Made by a program: the position numbers and the translations under genes
Assembly (NCBI GenBank): GCA_026120035.1
Contig: JALRME010000016.1
Coordinates: forward strand, 868,001-932,000
Length of the DNA stretch: 64,000 nt
Source of the DNA: Coleophoma eucalyptorum
Taxonomy: Eukaryota > Ascomycota > Leotiomycetes > Helotiales > Dermateaceae
Direction of reading: 5' to 3'
The notes under the pieces: generated by a model
Told to the model about the DNA's origin: nothing
What the model saw: the letters and a program-made list of their open reading frames with translations, nothing else
Database searches by the model: none
Shown: piece by piece, positions 23,940 through 36,366 of the stretch
How the letters are laid out: each line of letters opens with the position of its first letter
How positions within the stretch are numbered: position 1 is the stretch's first letter

Positions 23940-26900
23940 TCACCAGGATTTGCCATTACTGTCTCTTCTAGGTCCTGGATCCTCCCAGCTGTTCTCAGCT
24001 GGCTTCGGTCGCAGTTCTCTCTGTACTGGCTTTACTCTCTCAACGTGTTCGACTTCTCCCTGATCATCCTTAGCGAACGACTGATTATAAGTAGGGAGCA
24101 GATCGGGCATATCGGCGTCCAGGTCGATTACTTCTTGAGGTGCTGCTGGAGGCGCTTCGGGAATCTCTCTATGTACAGCATCAACTAGATCCGGTTGTCT
24201 GACATACGAAAGGAAATATGGTGTTCCACCATTGCCCTTCTCAGGATCGAAGATGCGATTTCGGTCCTGGATGATGCTGACGTGGTCGTCGTTGTATTCT
24301 CTCCAGATGTCCCGGTCGAAATCATAGATGTAGATCCAATAGTGCCCGCTCGATGCCTCTCCACGATGGATGAAGACGGTATGAAGTTGATATTTGTGCG
24401 TGCGAAGGTTCGTAAATTGTTCTTGCAACTTTTGCTTGTACTTTGAAAGCTTGGTTTGGAGTCTCGCACGTTCCGCCTTTATCTCGTTCACACGCACTTC
24501 AATTGCACCTGGAAGTGCCAGGTTGATGTCGATGTCAGCATCACCGTCCTCTTGTAAACCTCTCAAATAATCACGAGTCGTCTCCAATGCTTCCTCGGCG
24601 CTGAGTGATGCATGACTCTTATCGTCCAGTGCTTGCAGTCGCGCCTCGCATTTCCTCACAATATTCTTCCATAGCCATGCATCTTTTCGACGCTGCATCA
24701 AGGAAGATTCCAGATCGTCAGAATCCATATATCGGTCTAAATATAGGGTTTCAGGAAAGCTGATCGCATTCGTGTTTTTCCATGCTCTCTGCGTTGCTTG
24801 ATTGAAATCGGTCCGATTGATCCATATCTGTAATATGGGAGGTAGTGTATGGATGGAGGTGAACTGTGGGATGATGGTATTGTTGACTTCCACAGGCTGC
24901 TCGTCGAACACTACGTCCAGAGCATCATATATGTCACGAGTACCTGACTGGGCTGGTGGAACAATTAAACTGTTCCACTCTTCAACTTTCTTCTCCAGCT
25001 TCTCGGCTTTCTGTAGATAAACGGCATTCGAACCATAGAAGGTATCCTTAATGCTATCTCGCTGTCCACCATTTTCATCAATGCTTGTTGGTTTAATGGC
25101 GCATTGAAGTCGAAATAAGACGTTTCCAATGACTTCAGTGACATCCTGCTGGGTGCCAAATCTCCATAAATCATCGTTCAGCTTTATCTCACCTGTTTTT
25201 ATTGAAAGTCCTGCCTTATTCCTCGGTGGTACTGGAGGTGCTTTTGCTTGAGGCGACTGCGGTGGAGTGAGGGGGGCCCCGTCAACCATAACTGCGTCGC
25301 CATCCAGGTCATTGTTTGGCATTGAATGTTGATCAGAGAAGGTAGAATTGTTGTGTGCGCTGGTCGAGATTTCATCACTATCCGCCTTTTCTTTCTCCAG
25401 GTCAATAAGAGTTGCTTCGCTGCTGTCATCAGCGTGGTCTGTTTCTTTATCATGTCCATCAACCATTTCAATGTCGTTATCAAGTGGAGAGTTGGGAGCT
25501 GGAGAAGGTCGGACAGGCATTGGAGGTGCTGTACCCAGAATTGGCTCTGCTATGGAAGGTCTCACAGGGGCTGAAGTTGGGCTGCTGACTGATGCACGCC
25601 GGAAGTTTGCTTCAGCAGCTGAACTGAAGATAGTCAGTTCAGCCAATTCTCTTGTTGGCTTGACTGATCTCGTAGAGGCGGTCTTGAGGTTTTCGAAAAG
25701 GTTATGCAGTTCATCCACAACTATTTTCGTCAGCAAGATCTAACATATGGTCTTTCTGACTTACATTTCTGAGCCTTGATGATTTCGGACTTGTCGACAA
25801 CCCGCCCTCCAACTCGCTTCTTGCGGATGTCTTCAGCCGTGAGAGCCATGCGGTGATCTGGAAAGTCGATCACTATATCTCTGACGGCCTTGACAGTGTA
25901 ATAATACTGGAGAAGACTATTGAGATAACATGTATTGCCAATATTGTCGAGACCAACAGGTTGGTCAGTGGTCGCAGGCAAAGCTTGAATGTCCGTATTT
26001 GGATCCTCAAGTTTCGCTAACAGGAAAGCACTCTGTCTATCCTGTGCAATAGCTCGAAGGGCCTCTTCATAGCTTTCTTTAGATGCGGCCCCAGCTCCAT
26101 CGTGAAGGTTTGAATAGTACATCCAAATAGTTGAGTCTGGCATTTCAGGCTTCGCTTGAAGTTTAATATAGGCTTCTTCAAGGTTAAGAGACAACTGGCC
26201 ATGCCCATCGATCTCATGCGCGGCTCTTTCTAGTGCCCAAATACCGCCGCGATGTTTCGAGATAACACGCAGTGAAGCTGCTACCTGGGATTTATCGCCA
26301 TCCATAGCCTATATACCGTTAGCATGTTGTTTTCGGTGGAAAAGTCTCTTAATTGCCAGTTTACTGTAACTTACCATAACGATTGCTGAAGCTTCAATGC
26401 TGTCATAGGGAGTGTCTTGCGTGACGCCCAAAAAAGCCAGGGCCTCATCAGGAGACATGGTCCTGTCGCTGGCGACTTGTTGGATCTTCTCACTGCTACG
26501 TGCTTTGCCAATTACAAGCAAAAGACGTCTGGCCTCATCCTTCTGAAGAGGCGCTGCTTGAATTCTCGAGTTAAAAACTCCAATGACATGGTCATCACCT
26601 TCAGTAGCAGCAGGGTCTAATGAGAAATACTTGTAGGCATTCTCAATCTCCTGAAGACCAAGTTCCCCTAAAGAACTAGCCATTGCAACCTTTTCTTGTA
26701 GATCGTCACTTTTTCGGCCTTTTGCAAGATCTTGCAAACAATCAAAATAATAAGGCTTATTTGAGGGATCACACCTGACCTGCTGGTCATAAGCCCAGCC
26801 AAGATATGAATCAGTGAAGTTTTCCGTAGCCCCTAAACTGGCGTAGTATGGATGTTCTTCGGAAGCATCGAGTTGGATGGCTCTCATCCTGGTTTCGTAA

Positions 26901-28040
26901 TCATGGAATCCCAAACTCCTCTCGATATCGCGCAGGGCGGGGATTGGTGCATATATCACTGTGCGCATGTCGACTTTCTCTTTGGCTGGGCGATCGTTGA
27001 GACGTTGGTAGACCTCATAAACGACATCATCAATGAAGTTACGGTTTACATCTGTGACTTCTGGAAGCTTCCAAAAATGATTCGGCTCCTGCAGATAATA
27101 TCAGCGTTGTGGATAAAGAGAGGAAAACAGAGGGGTTGTCTTTCAAGACTCACCTCGTCTGGACCTTCACCACTCTCTTGATAACGCGTAAAATCAAGAT
27201 ATTCGAAGAGACTGTCACATTCATCGGCAAAACATATCCTGAACTTCTTATTGCGAATTGCAATCTTTTTGACTTCACTTGGGTCCTTTGCCTTCGCATC
27301 TCTTAAATACTGGGCGAGTACACCTAGAATTGCTGCTGGACTCATAGGACGCTGATCCGCATATCTCTCTGGATTACCAGCTATGACAGTACGCCCTCGA
27401 ATATCGACCTTTCTAGTATCTTCGATAAGTGCCAGCAGCTTCTTACCAAGTCTAGGGGGAGATATTTTAATCATAACCTCTGCTCGGCATTCCGCAGCTG
27501 AACACACGAAAGTGTGAGCTTCTGTAAGAGGGTTGTATTTGGATTCCCTATGTATGTCCTTGTTTGTTTCTGGATAGGTTGATTCCTCGAGGACCAGATG
27601 ATGTAGCGGATTTGGACGGCCTTTGCCGCAGATGCTTCGAGCGTTGAAGGCATTCTTGAAGTTGATATAAATTTCGAAATGATGTTTGCAGTTTGAGCAG
27701 TATGCAGTTACAACGTACTCCGATTCCGGCCCTGGGACTTCATCGTCCGAAGCTGGAGGTCGTGTCTGTCCATCTTTACGGAAGAGTGAGTGTTTGCAGT
27801 CGAGATCGCCCCGTCGAAGCGGGGGAAGGTTCTTCAACCTATACCATTCTGCGGGATCTGCTAGCAAGTTCTTCTTGTTCTTGGTTCTTCGCTGAGGATC
27901 GTAGTCGATCAGGTCTGCGACCAGACGTGGCGTGGTCTTTCCTGGCAAGGCAAACAATTTAGCAGGTGTTGTAAAACATGGGGTGTAGAGGTCCCGCAGG
28001 CCAGCTTACCGGGCCGACCTGATATTATTGCATCTCCCAT
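23940..28040 (-). CDS. UBP2: Ubiquitin-specific protease of the UBP2 type, 1285 aa
   Basis: Cysteine protease that removes ubiquitin, especially K63 chains. In yeast Ubp2 opposes the Rsp5 ligase (family knowledge). Five exons: 28040-28010, 27941-27154, 27088-26375, 26308-25765 and 25720-23940. The first exon is short (MGDAIISGRPG); I chose it because it joins in phase to KTTPRLVADL and the next exon has no ATG near its beginning. The Cys box GLDNIGNTCYLNSLLQYYY lies in exon 4, with the catalytic Cys in NTCYLN. The His box HRGEASSGHYWIYIYDF lies near the C-terminus. A long disordered insert splits the catalytic domain, as in other Ubp2 proteins. Zinc-ligand-like Cys pairs (AYCSNCKHH, CSAAEC) occur in the N-terminal part. 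Confidence 0.92.
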
Positions 28041-28913
28041 ATCAACTGGTATCCGCCGAGAAAGTCTCAGCTATGCTACAATTCGCATACGCCGCCTTGC
28101 AAGCTCGGCCTCGTCGGTCACTAAAGCTAGTAGCTGGCCGCTTCAACCTAAGCAAAAGATAGTATTCGGCAGGGCCTAATCTTTGTGTGATTTCAGCGGC
28201 ACAAGTGAAGGGGGATGTGAAACTCTTGCGTGTGAAGAGAAGGAATATCGCGATGGAGGAGAGCGGACGTGAAGCTTGGGAGATGATGCTGGGCTGATGG
28301 TTGCCACAGAGCCACGCAAACACGTCTGTGGCGGGGTTTACAATGCAAGCGCTGGAGTCAGGTCAGAAGGAAGTCCTTAAATACGCGTTAGGTAAGGGAG
28401 AGCTTCACTCGTGGCACTGGTGACTTGGAAAGCTACGTTTTTCTACAACGGCGTCGTGGTTTATTATGCTGCCTGCACGTCGAGCCAAAAAGCGCATCTA
28501 TTGACGTCGTCTGCCGAACCCAGCTGTGGATCCTCGCAGCTTGTCTTGGTGCTTTATGCGTTGGACTCTGGTACAAAGCAAAGCATATTACCCTACAGAA
28601 GGGAGAGTTGAACAACAGTAGTCAAATTTCTTAGAGATAAGTACCTTAAATGCATACAAATAACCTTTTAAAGAAGTCAGCTAGAAAATAAAACCTAAAT
28701 AAATTCATTAGGCCTCGACTGCTTCACAGTATACTGGCGTTAGAAATTGTAGACCTCGGATTCGCTCAGGTACCGTTTAGTCACAACCCCACAGTAGTTT
28801 ACGCCATCAAATGCGGTTAGGCTGCCTCTGCGGCTGCCGTGAAGCTCTCAAAGTCAAGTCCAACGTCCAACTCCATATTCCCATACCAAATCCCCACCGC
28901 GATACCAGTCACC
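28041..28913. promoter_or_regulatory. Divergent promoter region of the UBP2 and NUO21.3b homologues
   Basis: About 870 bases between divergent starts. No gene or clear motif identified. Confidence 0.45.
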
Positions 28914-29646
28914 ATGGCCTCAGGGGACCACCAATACCATCCAAAGGATGCCGTGAAGGCCTGCCTCAATGGCGCCATGGTCACAGGAAGTGCCGGAGCA
29001 ATGGTCTCCGCAATCCAGAATACTTTGACCAAAAGGAATGTGAATGCTTGGGGTGTCTTCACCAGGTCGGGAGGAACGATTGCGGTTTTTAGTGAGCAGT
29101 TCTCTACTTAATCTGACATTGCAAAATCTCTGACTCTTGCATAGCTGCGATGGGAGCCACATACGAGTTCTCGAGAAATGCTGCAGCCAATCTACGACAG
29201 AAAGATGATACCTTAAACACAGGCATTGGAGGTTTCTTGGCCGGATCTGTGTTGGGCCTGAAAGGTGGGTGATAATATCTGCTAGCAGTGTAATTTGAAC
29301 TATACTGAGCTGTGTTTAGTTGGCAGAACCCCTGCTGTAGTTGGTTATGGATTTCTGTGCGCAGTGGTCCTCGGCACATTCGAATTTACCGGAGGTCGCC
29401 TGACCGGATTCCTGAAGGATCCTGAGGTTGATGAGTTTGAGAGGAAACAAGAGCTTCGAAAGAACCGTAGGAGACCAATACAAGAAACTATTGATGAGCT
29501 GGGCGAGGGCAGAGGTATGTATCTCCATCCTGGATGTTGTGTATCTTCGGCTGACATACTTAGGCATCTATGCTCCGGGATACCCAGAGAGGCGGGCGGC
29601 ACTTATTAAGGAGAAGTATGGCATTGAGGTTCCTGCCAGGTCCTAA
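28914..29646 (+). CDS. Complex I membrane-arm accessory subunit NUO21.3b (NDUFA11/B14.7-like), 191 aa
   Basis: Accessory subunit of mitochondrial NADH dehydrogenase in the membrane arm, by similarity to Neurospora NUO21.3b and the Tim17-like NDUFA11 fold. Four exons: 28914-29091, 29145-29264, 29320-29514 and 29564-29646. The start has a good context (CACCATGG); an in-frame Met lies 25 codons upstream. The protein reads YHPKDAVKACLNGAMVTGSA, then VSAIQNTLTKRNVNAWGVFT, with Gly-rich hydrophobic helices (GATYEFSRNAAANLR, GYGFLCAVVLGTFEFTGG). The charged tail FERKQELRKNRRRP and ELGEGRGIYAPGY are family hallmarks. Length fits the family. It is the third complex I gene in the window. Confidence 0.9.
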
Positions 29647-30639
29647 AGATTTCATCTTGGGGCTGGGGCCAGCGGAGAGTTCTCTCTTTTGTACATATAT
29701 GACGAAGCCGAAACAGAAATACAAGATTCCAAGGCGTCTTTTGCCAATTAGTAGCTACTTGGTACCTTGCGTGAATTAATCCTACCCCGCCCAAGCGCCA
29801 TGTCGCGTGGCCCAAGTGATCTTCAAGGCAAAGCAGAGGATAGCCTGATGCCGAAAGGGTACGGTCGTAAGGCTTACTTTATAGTGCCCGAAGTGCCCGA
29901 ATGCTCTGTTGCTGGCCTTCACGACGCGATAAACTCCCACGCCTCTGTGGTATATTTCTATGCTTCAAACGATGCGACTATTTGTTTAAAAGTCCTACCT
30001 TTGAACAGCACAAAGCTGGGCCAGGGCCAAGAGCACAAGGGATCCGTAAATATGTGCCTACGGATGACACGGTGTGGCCGGGAATAGTGCCTACGTCGTT
30101 ACGCGACAATAACCAAAGGGATGTCCAAATCGTGAACTACCCCGCAACAGCGCTTCAGCACACCCCACTGAGGGAGTAGTGCCGCAGGAGTCGATTTGCC
30201 CTCCACCACTGATCACCTGTGCTCCCCAGCAATTGTGACTTGACTAGTAGATTCGCAGATACCGTATTGGGCTGTCCTGATCACCAGCATTGATGGTGGC
30301 AATTGGAAAACCCCGTCTCAGCATCTATTTAAACTGCCGACATCACCTCGAAAACCGAGGATCCTTCTACTCTTTCCAAACATAAGATCTGTCAGCCCAT
30401 TTCTCTTCCGTCTCCAGCGATCCTCAGGTGCTTCCAATCAGTCTCCTGACGGGTATACCGACTTATTGCCCGCCGCTGAAGTCATTAGGCGTCAGCTCCG
30501 AATCTCTGCTTCCAGCCACATTCAGGTTGAAAAGCGTGTTGACTTCGCACTTCAACCGGCATCACAATAAAACCAAATAATCAGTCAATCAGACCCTTCC
30601 AGTAGAATTTCAGGATAACCTACCCCTGGATCCAGCTGT
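29647..30639. other. Intergenic between NUO21.3b and TBCC homologues
   Basis: About 1 kb between tandem plus-strand genes. It holds a 3' UTR and the next promoter. No coding or structural feature supported. Confidence 0.45.
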
Positions 30640-31996
30640 ATGGCGCTGAGCATGCAAAATGGTGTTGGAGGCCGAGCGCCTTTTGGTGCATCCTCGATGC
30701 AAGAATCAGAAATTAAGGAGAAATTTTACCGCTACTTCCAGGAAGAGGTTACTGGTAAGATAATATACTTCCAAAGAACGTCTATGCCTGTTCCTATTGT
30801 GCTAAGCCCTATGCAGAACTACAAGAACAGATGGGCCAGCTCGCCAATTTCTCATTAGTTGGTGGAGAAAGACAAGATGCCATCGACCATTGCCTTGCTG
30901 GCATCACGCGCTTAGCAGATGAGGTTGCAGATGCTACAGGATTTATTCCAGCCTATGACCAGCGAACTTATTCTCAGGTATTATCACTTTAGAGTTTAGA
31001 AAATGATTGAATGTGAAGACTGACATTTCAATAGGCCATTAAAGCCTTGACAGAAAAACTGCAAGAGACGCGATCCAAATTTGCTCCTCGGCCCAGATTT
31101 CAATTCAAGACAACTCAGAAGAATGGTTCGGCGATCTCTCTCACTGATGCTGCCCAGATGGCTGCAGAACAGCGTCTGAAGACATCTAACATTGCAGGTG
31201 GGATGGGATCTTCCAATGAATCGTCCATGGCCAACACGCCATTGAATCTAGTCACTCCTCCAAGCGAGCGTGCTGACACCCTCGGAGACCTTCCCTCGCT
31301 TCCCAAGAATTATAATGAAGAAATGAATCGAGCAAGTGGTCCAATTCGAAAACCAAGTTTCTCCCAAGCAACCAATGTAAACATCTCTGGTCATGATGGC
31401 CTGCACATTATCCTTCCCTCCTCGGCATCCCGCGCCACATCTTCAGGTGCTCTCACCAGGTTAAACAGATGTATCGTTGATATGTCTGTCCCAACAGCAA
31501 ACGGTGAAAGTCCCTTCGCTGGACTTGCATTGAAGAATATAAAGCATTCATTAATCATTGCTGGCCATGTGGCTGGTCCCGCTCACATTACGGGCGTTGA
31601 AGACAGTATCATCGTAGTGGCTTCAAGACAAGTCCGCATGCATGACTGCAAGAATGTTGATATCTATCTGCATTGTGCGAGCCGACCTATTATTGAGGAC
31701 TGTACCAACGTCAGATTTGCCCCTATTCCCGAAAGCCACGTAAGTGCTCCTCTTAACACATTCATCATCACAAATTGTTGACATTAAATTAGACATCTAA
31801 CACCGAACACTCAGTCCAGAATCAATGGGATCAGGTTGACGATTTCAAGTGGTTAAAGGCAGAGCACAGTCCAAATTGGAGTTTACTTCCCGAGGAGGAA
31901 AGGTTACAAGACGATGTATGGACTAAAGTGGTTCCAGGAGGACCAGGTGTTGGCCTTGAAGACATTTTGAGGAAGGTCGGAATGACCTCTAGATAA
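30640..31996 (+). CDS. Tubulin-binding cofactor C (TBCC), 394 aa
   Basis: GTPase-activating chaperone that finishes alpha/beta-tubulin heterodimer assembly with cofactors D and E (family knowledge). Four exons: 30640-30754, 30817-30977, 31035-31739 and 31793-31996. The N-terminal helical spectrin-like part reads IKEKFYRYFQEEVTELQEQM. The TBCC/CARP beta-helix domain covers about residues 210-340, with CIVDMSV, LALKNIKHSLIIAGHVAGPA, VVASRQVRMHDCKNVDIYLH and CASRPIIEDCTNVRFAPIPE. The catalytic Arg of the domain is most likely in ASRQVRMH. The tail is VDDFKWLKAEHSPNW. The start is uncertain between Mets at 30640 and 30652. Its 3' end converges on the MED9 homologue. Confidence 0.94.
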
Positions 31997-32569
31997 GATG
32001 GCCTCACTCAATGCCCGCAGAGGTACTGCAGTTGATTGAAAAATTGAATATCGTAACACAGTTGGAGTTTGTTTTAGTGTCATTTCGGTCTTGGAAAAGA
32101 GTATGCTGGTAAATACAAAGTTCCCTTTCTCTCGAATGCTTCTGGGAGTAAAATGTGGCATAGATAGCCCACTCCCAATCTCGCACATATCATCTTCCCT
32201 TGACAAACTGTGCCCAGAGTATAACTTTGAAACAAATGGATAAACACATGCACAAGCTATCCGTCATGTAGTGCACCGTGAGGGCACCGGGCAAGGTGAC
32301 AACCCCTGAATGATGATGTAGATGATCAAACTTCCGTGCTTGCAGGCCAGTTTTAACACCTGCGTGACCAGAGGCTTATTGTGAGTGTCTCCTCAGACGA
32401 CTTCCGTGGGTTTAGCGCTTCTAGTTATGTATACCGAGCAGCTCAGGCCAGAAATATTACTAATTCGCTGCTTAAATGTAGCCTCGTTTCTCAGTAGAGA
32501 TAGATAGATGGATCACGGTAAATATTGGTCGGCCCTGCGCCATTGTTGAAACAAATGTAGCATTCGATT
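31997..32569. other. Convergent 3' region of TBCC and MED9
   Basis: About 570 bases between two converging 3' ends. No feature seen. Confidence 0.5.
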
Positions 32570-33004
32570 TCAGGTCTCCATCGAGTCGCTTTGGCTGTTC
32601 ACTCTCTCCGCCTTGGCTGTCAATCCGGCGTCTCGCAGCCCTTCCAAGACGGCTCTTTGGCTTTTGATACGTTCCTCCAATTCACGAAGCTCAATCTCCT
32701 GCTCTGCAACACTTCTCTGCATATCTGGTAATTGAGTGACTTGCGTGCGGGCTTTCTGGATTTTGTGCTTGAGACCATCTGTGGCGGCTGGAATGTCTTT
32801 GATCGTGATAGCACCTGTGCCCGAAGCTAAGGCAGAAGGCGTTGTAGCTGGCGGTGAACTTGCTGAGGTGTTCGTCGGCGACAGTGTTTGCAAGCGTGAC
32901 AAAATTGCTGCAAGAACTGGCAGAGTGTCGATGGAGTCTGCAGAGAGGCCACCTGGTAGTGAGGTGGAGGTGGGTGTTGTTTGTGGAGAGGTACTATTCG
33001 CCAT
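32570..33004 (-). CDS. MED9: Mediator complex subunit 9 (Med9/Cse2), 144 aa
   Basis: Subunit of the Mediator middle module that couples regulators to RNA polymerase II (family knowledge). It is a single exon. The N-terminal ~50 residues are Ser/Thr/Pro-rich. They are followed by LPVLAAILSRLQ, a short Pro/Ser linker and a C-terminal coiled coil of about 60 residues (DGLKHKIQKARTQVTQLPDM, then EQEIELRELEERIKSQRAVL). This two-helix plan with a late coiled coil matches fungal Med9. I chose the Met of MANSTSP. The frame is open 24 codons further upstream, but that part looks like leader sequence. The small size limits certainty. Confidence 0.82.
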   Translation of the reverse strand: MANSTSPQTTPTSTSLPGGLSADSIDTLPVLAAILSRLQTLSPTNTSASSPPATTPSALASGTGAITIKDIPAATDGLKHKIQKARTQVTQLPDMQRSVAEQEIELRELEERIKSQRAVLEGLRDAGLTAKAERVNSQSDSMET

Positions 33005-33490
33005 CGTGGTCGATATCTTCCAGTGGTGGCTGGTAGGTTGACACTCACAATACGTGAAGAGGAAATGTGAAGCCAAGCTTAATTACTCGCGGAAGCTTGG
33101 ATGCGTCGACAGCGTGGTTCAGTTCCGTTTGTGATAGGTGCGTGCAAGCAGAAGTGGGCTAATTGAGTTGTGTCTGACGTTGTTCAAGTGATTGCCGTAG
33201 TCGTACCAGCTCTTATCGGCGCAATTATCTTGGTGGGGGCATTCAGAAAATGCGAAGACACCCCACTACACATCGTAGCATACTGCCGCCCCTCAACATA
33301 AAACAACCTTCTTTCCTACACCTTAAACATCCCATACACGAAGTTGTGGTAGAGATTGCTAATTCTTAAGCCCTCTCTTATATTGTGAGTGCTTCTGTTA
33401 TGACTGCCTCCCTGGCCACTTTCATTTGGTCATTTCATGCCAAAGTAGCAAGCAGCTAATTTGCTCGACACAGACACGAAACTCGCCAAT
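33005..33490. promoter_or_regulatory. Divergent promoter of MED9 and phosphoglycerate mutase genes
   Basis: 486 bases between divergent start codons. The glycolytic gene is expected to be strongly transcribed, but no specific element is claimed. Confidence 0.45.
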
Positions 33491-35438
33491 ATGGTCAAGG
33501 TCGAGAACAAAGCTGTCCTGAGTACGTCCTCCTCATTGCACATATCCTCCAAACCCCTTTCACGTAGCCTTTGCTGGTTACGAGCATCATCAATGTCTCC
33601 AGATCCCAACCGTCGTGTGTCGTCATCGAGCCGGTCTGGAAGAAGAGCTGAGCCTCTGCCGCCTTCCAAACAGCCCGACTATATTCTTGCTCTCCTTTAT
33701 TGTCTGGCCTATCTTGAACTGTCGTGGCTAATAGTAATGATTTGGCGCAGTTGTCATTGATGGTTGGGGAATTCCTGTCGAATCCTCACCCAAAAATGGA
33801 GACGCAATCGCCGCTGCGGAGACTCCGGTGATGGATGCTTTCCAGAAGAACTCAGACGGATGGACTGAGCTCGACGCCTCTTCCTTGGCTGTTGGACTCC
33901 CCGAAGGCCTTATGGGAAATTCAGAGGTCGGACACTTGAACATCGGTGCTGGACGTGTTGTGTGGCAGGATGTTGTCCGGATCGACCAGACCATTAAGAA
34001 GGGCGAGCTGGGCCAGAACGATGTGATCAAGAAGACGTTCACTGCTGCCAAGGAGGGCAATGGACGCTTGCACTTGGCTGGTTTGGTCTCTCACGGTGGT
34101 GTCGTAAGTTTTGAAATACTTGCCTGTCAGCTTTCAGAAACTAAGGGAATGTACAGCACTCTAAGCAGGACCACCTCTATGCTCTCCTTAAGGTTGCTAA
34201 GGAGATGGAGATCCCTAAGGTCTACATCCACTGCTTCGGTGATGGACGTGACACCGATCCCAAGTCTGGCGCAGGATATTTGGCAGAGCTCGAGGATAAG
34301 ATCAAGGAGATTGGCATTGGTCAAATTGCAACCGTTGTCGGCCGTTACTACGCAATGGATCGTGATAAGCGATGGGAGCGAGTTGAAGTTGGAGTCAAGG
34401 CCATGTGCTCGGGAGAGGGAGAGGACAGCACCGACGTTGTTGCAACTATCAAGGAGCGATATGAAAAAGGAGAGAACGATGAGTTCCTGAAGCCAATCAT
34501 CGCTGGTGGTAAGGATGCTCGTATTCAAGGTAAGTCACCCTTTCTGAAGATTGAGGATTTCTTTTCTCATACTTTGCAGATGGCGACCAGGTTTTCTTCT
34601 TCAACTACCGATCTGACCGTGTCAGAGAGATTACTCAGCTCTTGGGAGATGTTGATCGATCACCCAGACCAGATCTTGCCTACCCTAAGAACATCACTCT
34701 TACTACCATGACCCAGTACAAGCTTGACTACCCATTCGCGATTGCTTTCAAGCCACAGCACATGGGCAACGTCCTTGCTGAGACACTTGGTACCCAAGGT
34801 GTTAACCAAGTCCACGTCGCTGAGACTGAGAAGTACGCTCACGTCACATTCTTCTTCAATGGAGGTGTCGAGAAAGTCTTCCCTCTTGAGACTAGAGATG
34901 AGACGCAAGATCTCGTTCCATCAAACAAGAGCGTGGCCACCTACGACAAGGCCCCAGAGATGAGCGCTGCTGGTGTTGCAAAGCAAATGTGCAAGCGTAT
35001 TGCGGAGCAGAAGTTTGAATTCGTCATGAATAACTTTGCTCCTCCCGACATGGTAGGACATACTGGTGTTTACGAGGCTGCTATTGTTGGTGTTGCTGCC
35101 ACCGACAAGGGAATCGGTGAGATTTATGAGTGCTGCAAGAAGGAAGGCTACATTCTCTTTGTCACATCTGATCACGGGTAAGTGTTTTTCACTCTTATGG
35201 TAGCAGAGACTAATAACCTCCATGCAGAAATGCCGAAGAGATGAAGTTCCAAGACGGCAAGCCTAAGACCTCCCACACCACTAACAAGGTGCCGTTCGTC
35301 ATGGCCAATGCACCAAAGGGATGGTCCCTCAAGCAAACTGACGGTGTCCTCGGCGACGTTGCACCAACGATCCTCGAAGCCATGGGTCTTGCACAACCCG
35401 AAGAGATGACTGGACACAGTCTTTTGATCAAGAGTTAG
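33491..35438 (+). CDS. 2,3-bisphosphoglycerate-independent phosphoglycerate mutase, 521 aa
   Basis: Cytosolic glycolytic enzyme converting 3- to 2-phosphoglycerate through a phosphoserine intermediate and two Mn ions (family knowledge). Five exons: 33491-33521, 33751-34103, 34157-34529, 34580-35177 and 35228-35438. The metal and active-site motifs are IVIDGWGIP, GLMGNSEVGHLNIGAGRVV (Ser of NSEVG is the phosphorylated residue), HCFGDGRDTDPKSG, FNYRSDRVREI, FAPPDMVGHTG and VTSDHGNAEEM. The tail reads DVAPTILEAMGLAQPEEMTG. The first intron is 229 bases, long for this genome. Length fits the family. Filamentous ascomycetes generally use this unrelated enzyme instead of the cofactor-dependent type of budding yeast. 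Confidence 0.97.
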
Positions 35439-36366
35439 ATTACCTCAACCCTGCGCTTTTTCACGATCCTGCCACTGTTGTTGTCGTTTTAAAACATTCC
35501 ATCCTTTTTGATTGCTTTCTTGCATTGCTCTGCGTTGTTAATCCATCAAGCTTTTGGCACCTAAATAAGAGTATGAGTGAGTGCTAAAGCGTCGGTGTTT
35601 GGCAGGTAGAAAGCGTGCGCGTGAGGACGGCGAAGGCGACGAGAAGCAGAGGGAGTGAATGTGATTTGACGAGTATTGATGATTGGCGAGAACCACCCGA
35701 CACGAGTATCCGAAAGAATAAAAAACCAAAAGACTGTATCGTGTAGACCCTTTTAACGACAGTATAGAGATATTATTGTGCACAAATACAATCAAATTGT
35801 TGCACGAAACCCAATTTTTTGATCGTTCGTGAAATTCGTGCATTGTGATAGTACGTTGCGGGAAATGCTAAGCTAAACTACCTGCTACTCTCATCCACGG
35901 TCGTTAACATCCATGTCAAGGCTTTCCAAGCTCTATAAACTACATCAAACCATGGTCTCGGCAGGCCACTTCCACTCCTTTCACCAGCCATCTCTTCTGT
36001 CACGCCATGACCTACAATCCGTATATGCTTTGAGGCCAAAGGACAACAGCAGCAGAAGTAGCATAGCAAGGATGCAAACATGAAATCGTGCGGAGCAATT
36101 TTTGCTTGCAGGATAAAGAAAAGCATAACGCCTCCCCAGCCTTCCACTTCTGGTATCTCCGCTCATGCTGGCCCAATTCAACCCATGTCCCTATCTCCTA
36201 TTCATCTCATCATTGTTACATTACATTTTTGCCTATTTGACGATAGGCTCTTGGCTCAACTCAACTTGACGTGGCGGCCATTTTTTTTTTCAACCTTCAA
36301 ATACATCTTAAACAAATTTGACATACTAGAACCAAACGCAGATTAAGTTGGTTCTTGAGTCCCAGC
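35439..36366. other. Convergent intergenic region
   Basis: About 930 bases between two converging 3' ends; no gene or repeat supported. Confidence 0.5.
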
